A stretch of DNA of 64,000 nt from Oryzias latipes (taxonomy: Eukaryota; Chordata; Actinopteri; Beloniformes; Adrianichthyidae): assembly GCF_002234675.1 (NCBI RefSeq), contig NC_019880.2, positions 14,993,756 to 15,057,755 on the forward strand, written 5' to 3'. The notes beneath the pieces are model-generated. The model saw only the letters and a program-made list of their open reading frames with translations. It was not told the origin of the DNA and searched no databases. How positions within the stretch are numbered: position 1 is the stretch's first letter; each line of letters begins with the position of its first letter. The position numbers and the translations under genes are program-made. Of the stretch, positions 41,856 through 53,300 are shown piece after piece.

Positions 41856-42539
41856 ATGGACGAGACAGCAGGTACTGTTGGAAGAAGAACCTCCTGCATA
41901 TCGAGACTGAAGAAGACGTGGGACAACCTTATCAATGACTTGGAAACTCTACTGCAAAGCTTTGTGCGACTTAAAAAAAAACGGTGTTTGAACAGATGAA
42001 ATGCCAATTTCAGAAACCGCTCTGTGTAGGAGTTATTCGTTAATGGTGTGGGTCTTCATTTTGTGCATTTTACAGAGTTAATAATATATGTTTTGTTTTT
42101 TTAATTAGAGGGAATCTTTGTTATTGCCAGAGATGCGTTTAATCTGCCCTCAGGTGTTCAACAGTGATTGTACCACTGACTTGTCCCCCTGCTGATGTCA
42201 CAGCTTTAGTCTTGTGGGAGCTCGTATGTAAATATCGAAGCATTTTTGTATATTTAAAAAATACCCAGTATAATGATTTGTTTTGTATGGTTTCCATGAA
42301 AGTTTCCACACCCGTTATGTTTTTAGAAAAAGCTATCTTAAGTTATTTGTCCTGTTCAAAAAGGAGTCTCATGAGCGGAATGAGGCACAATTGAATTATA
42401 TGAAAGAAAATTCTACTTTTGCATCCAGATAAGCACATAAAGGAAAATATTTTCAGCTGCTTTTTGTTATAGTAGAGGCAATATCTTTAAGTTGCAACTT
42501 AATTTTGATCATATTTCATAATAGGTAAACACCGGAGGA

Positions 42540-42545
42540 AATAAA
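42540..42545 (+). terminator. Poly(A) signal AATAAA for nhsl3
   Basis: AATAAA about 685 nt after the nhsl3 stop and about 265 bp before the convergent ZP gene's own signal. Best candidate by position. Confidence 0.5.
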
Positions 42546-42809
42546 AATCTAAGGAAAAAAATCATCCGTTTCATAATGTTCAATACTTCTCTCCAGTATT
42601 ACTTTGTGGGTCTTCAAGCAGAAATGTTCCACTGGTGGAAAATGCCCACTTTAACATACTTATGTAAAAATGGTCTTGTATACTAAATGTCCCAATTTAT
42701 TCAATAATTTTAATGCAAGACATTCTATTTTACTGTTATCTGAAACAAAGATTTGCAATGCAATTGAAGTAATAAGGACAAGAGATCATCAAGCAACTGC
42801 ATTTTCAGA

Positions 42810-42815
42810 TTTATT
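42810..42815 (-). terminator. Poly(A) signal AATAAA for the ZP gene
   Basis: TTTATT on the plus strand, 45 nt beyond the minus-strand stop at 42860. Confidence 0.6.
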
Positions 42816-42859
42816 CAAATGAGAAAAATGGACTTAAATCAAAACATTCATGGATTTAA

Positions 42860-45800
42860 CTATCTCCATGTGAAATACCACGTCTTTTCATCTGCTAGAC
42901 TGTCATTCAATGGCAGGTCAGAAGTCCTCACGGTCTTGTTGCCTCCACACCCTTTTATCTCCTTTTCAGGGCCAACAAGCTCCACCTTTAAGCTTTTTTC
43001 TGTCTGTAATATTTTCTCCAACTTTTCTCCAGGATTGGGCGCTTCACTCCCCTGATGGTTCAAGCTGGGTCTGTTTTCATTACTTTCCAGCTTGACCTCC
43101 TCAGTCTTTTGGGAGTCTTCCTCCTGGTAACCTGACCCACCCTCTTCCAAATCAGAGGGATTTCTTTCTCCTGGTTGATCCCTCTCATCCTCCAAAACCT
43201 TCATGTAATCCAACTTGACACGCTTAGGTTCTGTAGCTGCTTTGTCATCCTTTACTGCACTTGCCTTTTCCCAGAAATTCCCGTGGTTGTAAAGTTTAGA
43301 GTAATCGTTTTCCTTGCCTCCTCTTCTCCAGCTGTTTGCAGTAGGACCAGCAGGTAAAAAGCCTTCATCTGCTGCATGTGGCTGATCAGAAACCAGGAGG
43401 GGCCTGCTACTTGCAAAACCTCAAAATAAAACCAAAATGTTATTCTAAGCTTTTTTTAGTTGATCTATCAAACCAAGATACAGACCTTCCCTCAAAGCCC
43501 TTCGGGATTTGGAGGTTACACACTTTGACTCGCAGCATTCACAGAGAGCGTCGTCACCAGTGAGGGCCTTCCATCTGTCCAGAAACAAGACACCGTTCAA
43601 AGCTGTACAGTTGGAGCTTAAACTTCCCATCAGCACTAACCTGTGGCCTTTGTAGGTGCAGGATTTATACACAGGTCCAGGTTCCTCCGATGCGACTAAC
43701 AATTTGCAATGGATGCTGACCTGAACACAAAACACATCAAACACAGCTGAAAAAGTAAGAAAAAAACCATCTTCTGCCTCCTCACCTCAGTGTCTGGATC
43801 AGCTGTGAACTGGAAGGCCTTCAGAGAGAACCTCAAGGTGTCGTCTGTCCTAGAAATGAACTGTGAGGCTCCAGGGTCCTGTTTACTGTCCAACATGCAA
43901 CTGTGGGAATGAATGACAGTAAGAACACATCTAAAAAAATGTGAAGATCTTTTTTTAAAAACACACCCATAGTTATCGATGATTGTGTATTTGAGGGATG
44001 ATTTGGAGCTGGTCGGTGTGGCATAGCAGCTATTGATGTACACTTTTTCTCCAAAGAGAAGGTAGGGAGCAGAGACTTGAATGTTTACAGTTTGTCCCAG
44101 CAGATACACCTGCATCTTGGCTGGAATCTTCCAGGAATCTAAAGATCAGAAATCATGAAACGTGTTACAAAATAAGATATTTGGGTTGAAGTCTGAGAAG
44201 ATTTTTCTAGACATACCGTCCATTAGCTTAATCTGAAAATCCATATGACGTCCTTTCAGGTTCTTGCGCACTAAAACGGTTTGCCAGGTGGGCTGGACTG
44301 CCAGCTGATGTACAGAATGATCCCTGCAGATGGACGATCAGAGATGGGTCAAAACTAGGGGTGTGACGATTCATTTCAATAATTATTTGATTCATATAAT
44401 TTTTGGTTAATTATATGATTCATTGTTGATCCAATCCACTGACCTAATATCAATCAAGGACATCTTTAATCAAAATTCCACCAGTGGGACTTAAAGATAA
44501 ATACCTGGGTTCTGAACAGTGCAGGGGAAGTTTTCCACATCCCTTGTGTTTCTCAAAAATAAAAGTAAAACATAAATATAAACAAGTAAACAAGAATTAA
44601 TGGTAAATCCAGTCCCCTTTTGGTTTCATAAAGTTCAGCCCATTGTTGTTTTTCTACATCAAAATAAAACAAACGGAACATTAGAACATTCTACCACACT
44701 GTATGGTCACGTGTTTGCAAACTTCTGTGTTTCCACGCATTGGATCAGCTGTGATGCACTTAGTCATTTTTACATTTTAGTCAAATAAATCTGTAGTTGC
44801 TCAATTCGGGGGTGGAGGCAAAAAAGTGGGTATGCAGTACATGCGTCAGGTAGGGGCACCGGGCTATAGAGGGCGCCAAACCGAAGTTTTCTTCTCAATT
44901 TCTCAGCTGTTTGTGCACATAAGTGATATAACCAGTAACAGAAGCACATCATAACTGATTGGGCGCCACTGACACTTCTTCACTCAGGTCTTGTTGCACA
45001 GAGAGCGCACTCCAGTGTGTCTCAGCGAGAACGTGCTACAGCAGGTTTTTTGTTTTCTTGAATCGTGTAGTCATCTGATGACAGCACACAAAAGATGGAA
45101 TGGCAAAAGAATAAACAGATGCTCAAAACAGAAAACACAAGAGGGAGAAGGACAAGGATGTAGTGGGAATGAAGAAAAGTTTCTCTAAATGGTTGAGAGA
45201 CAGCAGGTATGTCATAGCAGTGTTAAAAACAGGCTTGCAAACATTCAGGCTAAAGTTACCACTAAAATGGTCACAAGTGTCTTCCAGCTGTACTGAGCAG
45301 GATTTACAGTATCACTGAGAAAAATAAAGGCGCTTTTTTGTGCTGATTTTGGTTCAGACAATAATTTCTTTAATTAAATGTACCAAAACACACGAAGTCT
45401 TTATCCTATGACTGTAACAGCACTAAATAATGATAAAAGCTGCTCCTATTTGAAGTATGTGTGATGGTGGGTTGGGTGGTGAAGGAGGGTCTCACGGCAG
45501 GGATGCCAGTTTAGTTTAGCCATTACCTATTGAATTCTATGACTTAATGTTCTTTATGGTTTCGTGTTTATTATACAATTGCCAGTATGAAGCCCATTGA
45601 GATGACTATTGTTGTAATATTGGGCTATAAATAAAATTGAAAAGTCTGGATAATTATTGTTTGAGTAACCATTTAGTTTACAGCCTATTGCTTTCAATAT
45701 ATTTCTAAAACTAAAGTGCACTTTGGCTAAACCACACTTTCATTTTTAGTTGACCATTTGGATGTTAGACTATAAACAAATCTATGTTATTCTATCCCAC

Positions 45801-47604
45801 TACTAACTGATATCCAACAAAAATGTAATTTACAATTAAAAAAAATATACCGGTATTTTTTTTTTTTTTTTTTTACATATAGTTTAGTCACTGCATTCTT
45901 CTAAAATATTCCTAACAAAGTTTATGTCATACAGATGAAAGGATGGAGAGAAAGACAAGGAGAATCAGGACAGATGGATGTTTACGACAAAGACAGTTAA
46001 TACCCAAGAACTAAATAAGTCAGTCGATTTTAAATGGTATTCTTAATTTAAAAAAATACATTAGCAAGATGTTTAATTTATTTCAACATTACATTCTTCT
46101 CCTGCTTCTTGTGGCTTAAATAGAGTGAGACACCCATGACAAAGAAGATGAAATAATTTGTGCTTGGCCATATGATTTAGTGGAAGGGAACACAGACAAG
46201 AGGTGAAGGAGAGTCACCTCTTGCCATCATCAAGAGGTTGGTGATTGCATCTGATATAAAAGAGAAGTGATGAATCCAGGTAGGAAAAATTAAAGTACTG
46301 AAGTCACAAAAACCTGGATGCTCTTCCTGGTTTGAATTTCTGCTGACCAGCTGAACAGCACTGAGTCCTTTTGGGAAAATAAGTGCAGGCATACATGACA
46401 AGTCAGTCACAGCAGAAGACTGAGGAGAGACTTTCAGATGACGACGACGATAATGATAATAATGAAAGACGACGAAGAGGGAGAACAACAGAGGTGCAGA
46501 GAAGAGGGCTGGGGTAAGGCATTACTCAAAAGATCCTTCTGAATGACCTTCATACACAATTGGGGACACATTGAAGCAATACATGGTTGAAAATGGCCTA
46601 CAAACATTTTCTGATGGGCCATATAAAAGATCATATAAATGAGATTTATACATGTAAACAAAGAAGAAGTGTGGGGATGTGTAGTTAGCTTGAGGTGTGG
46701 ATGGGGCGATTTATAATGCACGTGTATGAGTGTGTGGTTGGGGTGCGTTTTATAATGTGGACTCATACCCCTATGAAATTGGGTAGTTGCGCCCCTGCTT
46801 AATGGCATTTTCCAACATTGATATCGATTTCATTTAGAAAAGATTTTATAACAGTATAGATGGATTCGATTAACAACTTGCCTCAGACTGATTGATCTGG
46901 TTGGAAAATCAATTATTCATAGAAAACCCATAGAACAAAACCACATTTTGTCTGACCTTCGATAATGGCATTCAATGTTGAGGTTCAACTGCTGCGCTCT
47001 GCTTGGAAACCGTTTGGATGAGGGCTCATAATGGAGCACGTTTTTGTAGATGAGATATCCGTGAGACAGCTGTGCGTAAAAAGCAGAGGAGCAAGTCAAA
47101 CTTTCCTTCCAGGATTTAAAAACGTCTACATGCAGCTGTATTTACCTCACGCACTCCATCACACGCAGTCAAAGGATATTTAAAGAGCAGATCTCCCTGA
47201 GGTTTCAGCACCCCGTTGCTTTTGCAGCTGCTGCCAAGCGTCAGCTCCTGTGCGTCTGCGCCCAGGCCGTAGAAGGCTGGGTTCACCCGCACGACAAAGT
47301 CAGATGGGAAGCAGGTGACGGAGACGTCTGGGGTTTTGCCAGAGTCGGACTGGATCCCTGCGCCGGGCTGCACCGGACGCATGGACGGCGGCGTCACTAA
47401 AGTCTTGGAGTGATAGGTCTTCCCCGAACCGAGCAGAGACGATCTGTGTGCGTCCCCTCTGACCCTCCTGGATGGCTTTTCACTCACTTCCAAAAGTTTT
47501 TCTCCCACACCAAACGGAAACTCGTGTGATTCAACCAAACATTTAACGGCTCCCTTTGACAATACACAAATAAACACAATAAAGAGTTTCCACTTTGTTT
47601 CCAT
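42860..47604 (-). CDS. ZP3-type zona pellucida domain protein, 8 exons, 561 aa
   Basis: Exons: 47146-47604, 46957-47069, 44217-44323, 43967-44138, 43786-43900, 43641-43720, 43482-43574, 42860-43406. A signal peptide (residues 1-22, WKLFIVFICVLSKGAVKC) is followed by a ZP domain (about 94-367): VSVTCFPSDFVVRVNP, LIYKNVLHY, INSCYATPTSS and the ZP3 C-terminal cysteine motif CECCESKC (360-367), then KSRR as a possible processing site (371-374). These proteins polymerise into the egg envelope; the paralogue is not assignable. There is no transmembrane segment. The 187-residue tail is hydrophilic, E/K/N-rich and unusual. The exon 7 donor is uncertain: GTATCT at 43480-43481 keeps the long frame, whereas the stronger-looking GTCTGT at 43484-43485 would give a short, different tail. 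Confidence 0.85.
44324..46956 (-). other. ZP gene intron 2 (2.6 kb)
   Basis: The largest ZP intron; the rest of the gene is compact. Most of it appears to be a relic of a DNA transposon (44800-46798). No exon recognised. Confidence 0.6.
44800..46798 (+). mobile_element. Possible hAT-like DNA transposon relic
   Basis: Starts near GGGGGTGGAGGCAAAAAAGT, with AGAGGGCGCCAAACCGAAGT inside; it ends near GTAGTTGCGCCCCTG, whose reverse complement CAGGGGCGCAACTAC resembles hAT termini. A short basic plus-strand stretch (45080-45188) resembles the N-terminal region of ZMYM/hAT-like transposases. Ends and class are tentative; no intact frame. Confidence 0.3.
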
Positions 47605-47750
47605 CGCAGCAGACTGCTGTCTTCCGACTTTCCACTTTCACTCCGCGCGGGAAAACACCTCCGTCACACCTGCTGCTAATTAGAGGAAATTGAGCCAGCC
47701 CGTCAAAACGGATATTACGTCATGAAAGCTTTGATTGGTTAAGAAAAATT
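47605..47750 (-). promoter_or_regulatory. ZP gene proximal promoter with CCAAT box and E-box
   Basis: On the minus strand a CCAAT box (plus-strand GATTGGTT near 47733) and a TGACGTAA CRE-like site (plus TTACGTCA near 47716) lie about 110-130 bp above the start codon, and a CACCTG E-box (near 47668) about 65 bp above. Oocyte ZP genes are driven through proximal E-boxes by FIGLA in other vertebrates; use here is inferred. Confidence 0.4.
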
Positions 47751-48075
47751 AAAAAGTAGAGAATAAATTATTTATACAAATATTATTCTTAGGCAAGTTA
47801 CTTAAAAAAGTTAAAAAAAATTTTTAATTCCAGAAACTACTTCAAATTATTTGCTGATTAACCCTTGGATGCAAAGAACATGCGAGAGACCATTACATCG
47901 TCCCAGCACATGTACACACACTAACGTCTTCTCGTTCTCCCTGTTTGCATCTCTTACTTACAAATGCCTCATGTGTTGAGCTCACGTATTAACGTATTCA
48001 TTAAATGGTTAATTCCACACGTGATGACCTTTGTGTTTTGGGGTATTGAACCAGATTCATCACGGCTCCTATGGG

Positions 48076-48282
48076 ACCTTGTGCTATCCTAGGCACTTTG
48101 ACATTGGGAGTGGGGTCATCCAGACCCTACAAGACAGTGCGCTGAACTTTTTTCTTCAATGATTTGTGATCTTCACCTGTTTCCATGGATTACATGAAAT
48201 CATCTCCACTTTTATCCACCTTTGTCATGGTAGGGAGAACACGTCAATGGTCATCTTGACCCCATAGGATAGCACAAGGGTT
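48076..48282. mobile_element. Small TIR element (MITE-like), 207 bp
   Basis: The left end ACCTTGTGCTATCCTA matches the inverted right end (TAGGATAGCACAAGGGTT, 48265-48282). It interrupts an older repeat whose uninterrupted counterpart lies at 63075-63197. The remnant target there contains TTAA. No coding capacity. Confidence 0.75.
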
Positions 48283-48334
48283 ACGAACAAAGTGGAAGAA
48301 AATTGACATTTATCACAAGGATGCCATCTGACAG

Positions 48335-48440
48335 ACTGGCGACCTGTCCAAGGTGTACTCTTCCTTCACCCAAGAATAGCTGGGATAGGCTCCAGCAACC
48401 CAGAACCAGACAGGGATCCAGCAGGTTCACAAAATAGATA
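48335..48440. repeat. Teleost dispersed repeat fragment, reverse orientation
   Basis: GACTGGCGACCTGTCCAAGG, GTGTACTC, AGCTGGGATAGGCTCCAGCA and a terminal AATGGAT are the reverse complement of the landmarks at 19715-19840. Confidence 0.65.
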
Positions 48441-50364
48441 AATGGATTACCAGATTATCGAGAAACTAAGTTAAATTATTTTAGTACTGTATCAAGTACA
48501 ATTTTTAAAAAATCATTTGTGCTTTTTCATATTTAACTTAATTTGAATAAATTTAAAGAATGTGATGCCTTTAAACCAAACGTTGTATTAAAAAGCACTA
48601 TAAAGGGAGTTTTTGCAGAAGTGGCTGAATTGTTGAGGGAAGGTGAGATTTCCTTAAAACAATGCTGAAGTTCATTTCTATAGGAAGAGTTGATGCTGGA
48701 GAAATTTCCCTGCCTTTCCTGCTACAATCTGTGTTGCCAGATCAACTTTTTTTCCATCGACTTTGGTTTGATTGTTGGGAAATGACTTGCAAATATTATT
48801 TGTTGATTGCTGTTTTTTTAGGTTTAATTTCTAAAAGGTCATATTTGGAAATGACTTTTTGTTTTGGGGAGGTTGATCAAAGCAGTATATACCTTTGGGT
48901 CACCAGCGCTGTACAAGTATACTCCATTTACATTTACCACTAAATTATCGCTAAAACGAGTGATACAAATGTTTAAAAGTTAAATCACTACGCCGGTGTA
49001 GCCGGATGAGTGGACTGAGTTATAATTCTAGAGTCGAAGTAAAAAGTATGTTGCAGAAAACCTACTCTGAGGATTACAACTTTTACTAAATTACTCAGGA
49101 AAATGTAATTGAGTTACCATAACTTGCTACTATTCATTTTTATATATTATAGAATATACAAACTTCTAACTAAATCCAGTTACATAACATTTTCAAAACC
49201 TTTCCTGAATGATGATAAATGTTTTCATTGACTAAAATTCTTATTCAACATACAATAAGGATTAAAATATTAACAACTCAGGTCCGGATTAACATTTTGA
49301 TTTTATTTGATTTTGATTTGGTTTTTATTTTTATGCATTTACATACTGTGCAGTTTAAAGGCTTGACATCCCCCTGACCTCATCCCAAGGTAAATATCAG
49401 AAAAACATTTGTTCACACAGCCCCTTTCAATAAAACATTCGGTTTAGACCACTTCTTTGTGTCATAGATGGTACAAAAATTGCAACAATTTTCAAAAAAC
49501 AAAACAAAGCACAGCGTTACATTTTGTTTTGTATTTCACAGTTACTCAGTTTCACTATTGTTCATTTATACCAGAAGAACCACTATAATCCCTTTGGGAT
49601 GGAATTTGAGGAAATAGTTACATAAAGAGTCTACTCTTTGAAAGCTGGAGCAAGTCAAATGAACAGATTTCACACCGGTGTTGAATTTCTCAGTGACGGC
49701 TCAGATACAAACATGATGCTTAGAGTCACATTTAAATATGGTTGCAAACAATTCTGCATCATGTGACTATAACTTAAGGCGCAAACTGAAAGTTGATCTT
49801 ACTTTGTGCCAAATAAAACAAAAACAACAACAACAAAATGATTTTGTAACGACATACAACTCCACTTAGTGGATCAATGTGGAAATGCTTAGATGAATGC
49901 AGCATCAAATGGTAAAATCGTACCTTTTTCTCCTTGAGTGATAATCAGATCTCAAATATTAAAACGTCTTGAGTCACATCAGCAACAGAAAAAGTTGTAG
50001 CTGCAGGCACTGATGGTGTAACGCAACCACACAAGGGGAAAAACATGGAGATGATGGAGAAGCACAATGCCCTGAAACACAAACCAAAGCCTCGTGGATT
50101 CTCAGAGTAAACATTCAATCTTTGGCTTTAAACCAGAAGAGTTGAAAAATGAAATGAAAGCTTTGGATCTGATGCTGCAAAAAACACTTGAACTTGTTTC
50201 TCACAAGTGTCCAGAAATGTTTGCTTTATACAAAAACTCCACTAGGTGGCACTATAGAGCTAGGGACAGGATGCCCATGAACGTAGATGGTGAGAAAGCA
50301 CTTGTGTTTAGTCTGATCTCATCAGTCTCCTTTTCTGCTGGTGTCTGTCGTCTGTCCTCTCACG

Positions 50365-53300
50365 CTACGCAATGCTGCCAAGTTCTTGGGTTTCGGACTC
50401 AGATTGTCTAAAAATGAATCGGAGCAGGAGGAAAAAAAAGGTTTGTTTTTTGGATAATTATGGTAGAACTGATAATGATAGTAACAGGAGCTAAAAACAA
50501 GAAGACTTTTTTATCCCACTCACAGCCTCGCCTGCAGTACTTTGCTGTTGCTTTGCCTCCTTGTCTCATCGATGGGGTACATCCTTAATATCAGCAACCC
50601 CACAATAATGAGAGCTATGGGAAATGCAGAGACCAGCACTTTCAGAGTTGTACTGACAGATTCTGGCTGCAAGCAGTTTCCGGTCACATATCCAGCAAAT
50701 CTGGGGGGGGAAATGTTTAGAGTTTGGCAAATGGCTCTTCACAAGATTATAAGTCAGATATTAGAATTAAGAAAACACACAAATCTGCATAACAAAATTA
50801 CTTACTTTAGACAGAGAGTAGAAATACCCAGAGATAAGCCAGAGGCAAATTTAGTGAAGAACACATAGAAAGAGTAGAAGACTGCTTCATGGCCATGAAC
50901 ATTTGGATTGGTGACTTTGAAGTCATCCAGCACATCAGGAAGCATTGACCTGAAGAACCACATTCAAAAATGACTTTAAAGGGGAGAGTAAAAGTAACCA
51001 AAACAAAAACTGGATTCATGGATGTTCACCAAGGCAGGAAGTAAGACGCTCCCACGCTCACACCAGCCGCCACAGACACCACGTATAAAAAAGCCAGGTT
51101 GCTCTTGACAGAAACGATTAGGATGATGACGGGAATAGCCCACTGCGAGAAAACAAAAACCTGTCTGCAACCCTGCAAAACAATTAAAGATAGTCATGAA
51201 AGTTAATAGTCGACACTCACCAGGTTACTGCAGAAAGCTGCAGTCTTCTTCCCAAACCGGGTCAGAAACCACTGCCACCATGGAATGGTTAGAGTCCCAG
51301 AGAGCTGAAAAATACAATATGTGAATGTAGTTAAAGCAGGAAGAAGCAATTAAAATAAAGCACAAGCAATGAAAATTAAGGCCAATTGGATTTATCAGAT
51401 AAAAAAATTAATTCTATGCATTTTGTTCTCAGAAGCAGAGAATGAGAAACTATGCTAAAACGTCAAACAGCTTATTGTTAAGAATTAGAATCAGTTTAAC
51501 TACAGAAAACAGAGAAATCAAGAAGAGTGTGTTTCATGTGTAGTGTTTTGGACAAAGCCTCCTGTATTGAAGTATCTTTTTATCTTCCTTTTTGTGCTTT
51601 GGAGAAGAATATAGAAAACTAACAAGATACTGATCAAACCTGTTTTCTTATTGTGCTCTAAAAGAAACGTTCTATTTCAGGCTTTTGGTGTTTTTAATAT
51701 CTTCTTGTGGCATTTGTCCTGACGATGGAGGACAAAAAATTAATCTTCACCTTCCATTTCTGAGTTTTTCTTTATTCAAGTCACTGTGAACCAGGAGCAG
51801 ATGAAAATACGCAAAAAATACAAGACAGACAAGAAAACAAGCCGGGCGACCCACAAGCTCCCTGCTCCATCCCATTCTGATCCATCCACTTGCAGAAAAA
51901 TAGATCCATGTATGTTTTTGTTTTCCTCGTTGGAGCTGGAATCTGGAACAAAACTGTAGGGCTGGACAGCTGAAGTTGAAGAAGGCAGCCAAGGACTTGG
52001 CGGAAGAGGCGGAAAAAGCCAGTTTTTGGTTTTGGTTGAGGAGGGAGGACGGTTTGTGGGGAAAGGATGGGTCCCAGGGGCAGCTGCAGGGGGTGGCAGG
52101 GAGGCATCTCGACTAGAGCTGTGACGGTGTGGGATTTCTGATCATCGCGGTGATGAAGCAGCAGGAGTCGCGGCTTCGCTGAGAATTAATGAAGGGTGGA
52201 TCCCGGCTGATGACCCTGCAAGTGCCCTGCAGGCACCATCGGAGGTACTCCAGACGCAAACGCCATGCAGGTATCTTTTACCTGTGCTATCACTGAGTGG
52301 GACAAAAAAACTAAACTTGTCTTGTGAGAAAAGGATTGAATACGGTTTCTTTAAAAAACTAAATTATTATTAAAAAAAGAAAGAAAAAAAAACGATTGTA
52401 CTATACTATATCTTTCTTGTTTTTATGGCAATTTTATCAAAGAATTTTACATTTTTATAGAAAAATGTCACAGATTTGACTCCATGGAGAACATATAAAA
52501 GTGAAAAATGTTGGAATGTGCTGGAGGTGTAACTTGAACTCTGTTGGTGCTGAATAGGACGGGATAAATAGATTTATGAAACCCAAACATCTGTTCTGGT
52601 TAAATTTGATCAGAACAAAGGTTCTCTTCTGGGATTCGAACATTACCATTCCCAACTCCATAAAAAAGCAGGAATCAGCCAACACACAAAAGAAGAACCC
52701 CACTACTAGATATTGGCAAAAACAACTAGCAACAAAACTGTACGGTTTATCCTCGTCTCACGCAGTCTTTGCACATAATTATAATGACGTGTGGTGTTCA
52801 GGCTCCCGGGAGTCTCAGGAACACACTCTGACACCTAAAAATCTCCCCTTTTAACATCAGAGAGTTCAGAGAAGCAGCTCAAAACAAGAAGATGGATGTT
52901 CTCTGGAACAAATTTACGAGTCAAATCACTCACCATAATCACCAGGAGAATATTCTGGAAGTCTTTCCTCTGGCCAAGAGCATATGTTAAGAAAATACTG
53001 AAGTTTCCTTCCACTAACTGCAAAGAAAACATCAGGAACTCAAGTATAAAAGCAAAGTTACACTAAAATACATTAGAAACCTTATAACCATCTAAGTTAA
53101 TTGATTTTTTAAAGACTAAAGGAGGAAAATAAAGGATTACCAGGAAACCCAGAGTTGTGCAGACAAAGGCAGAGACCAGTTTGACATATGGTCCGTGGCT
53201 GACGACCAGCTTCAAGCCCTGGCGGAAAGTGAGCGGCTTTGACTCTCCCTGGACGCACTCTACAATCAGAGAGAAAAGACTAAATGACAAAAAATATATA

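Larger units (their letters stand above)
47751..50364. other. Region between ZP promoter and mfsd2a stop
   Basis: No gene seen. It includes a small TIR element within an older repeat (48005-48335), a teleost repeat fragment (48335-48440) and, nearer mfsd2a, the likely 3' UTR of that gene (a minus-strand AATAAA at 49324-49329 is a candidate signal, about 1 kb past the stop). Confidence 0.5.

Noticed and set aside
44357-44450. AGGGGTGTGACGATTCATTTC as the start of a hAT element spanning the ZP intron
   Set aside because: The motif is typical of such elements, but I could not find its inverted partner near 46900, so I did not call it.
51030-51142. Apparent one-base frameshift in mfsd2a exon 11
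   Set aside because: It was my reading error at a line boundary. The sequence gives 113 nt, and the frame is intact through the LPW codons.
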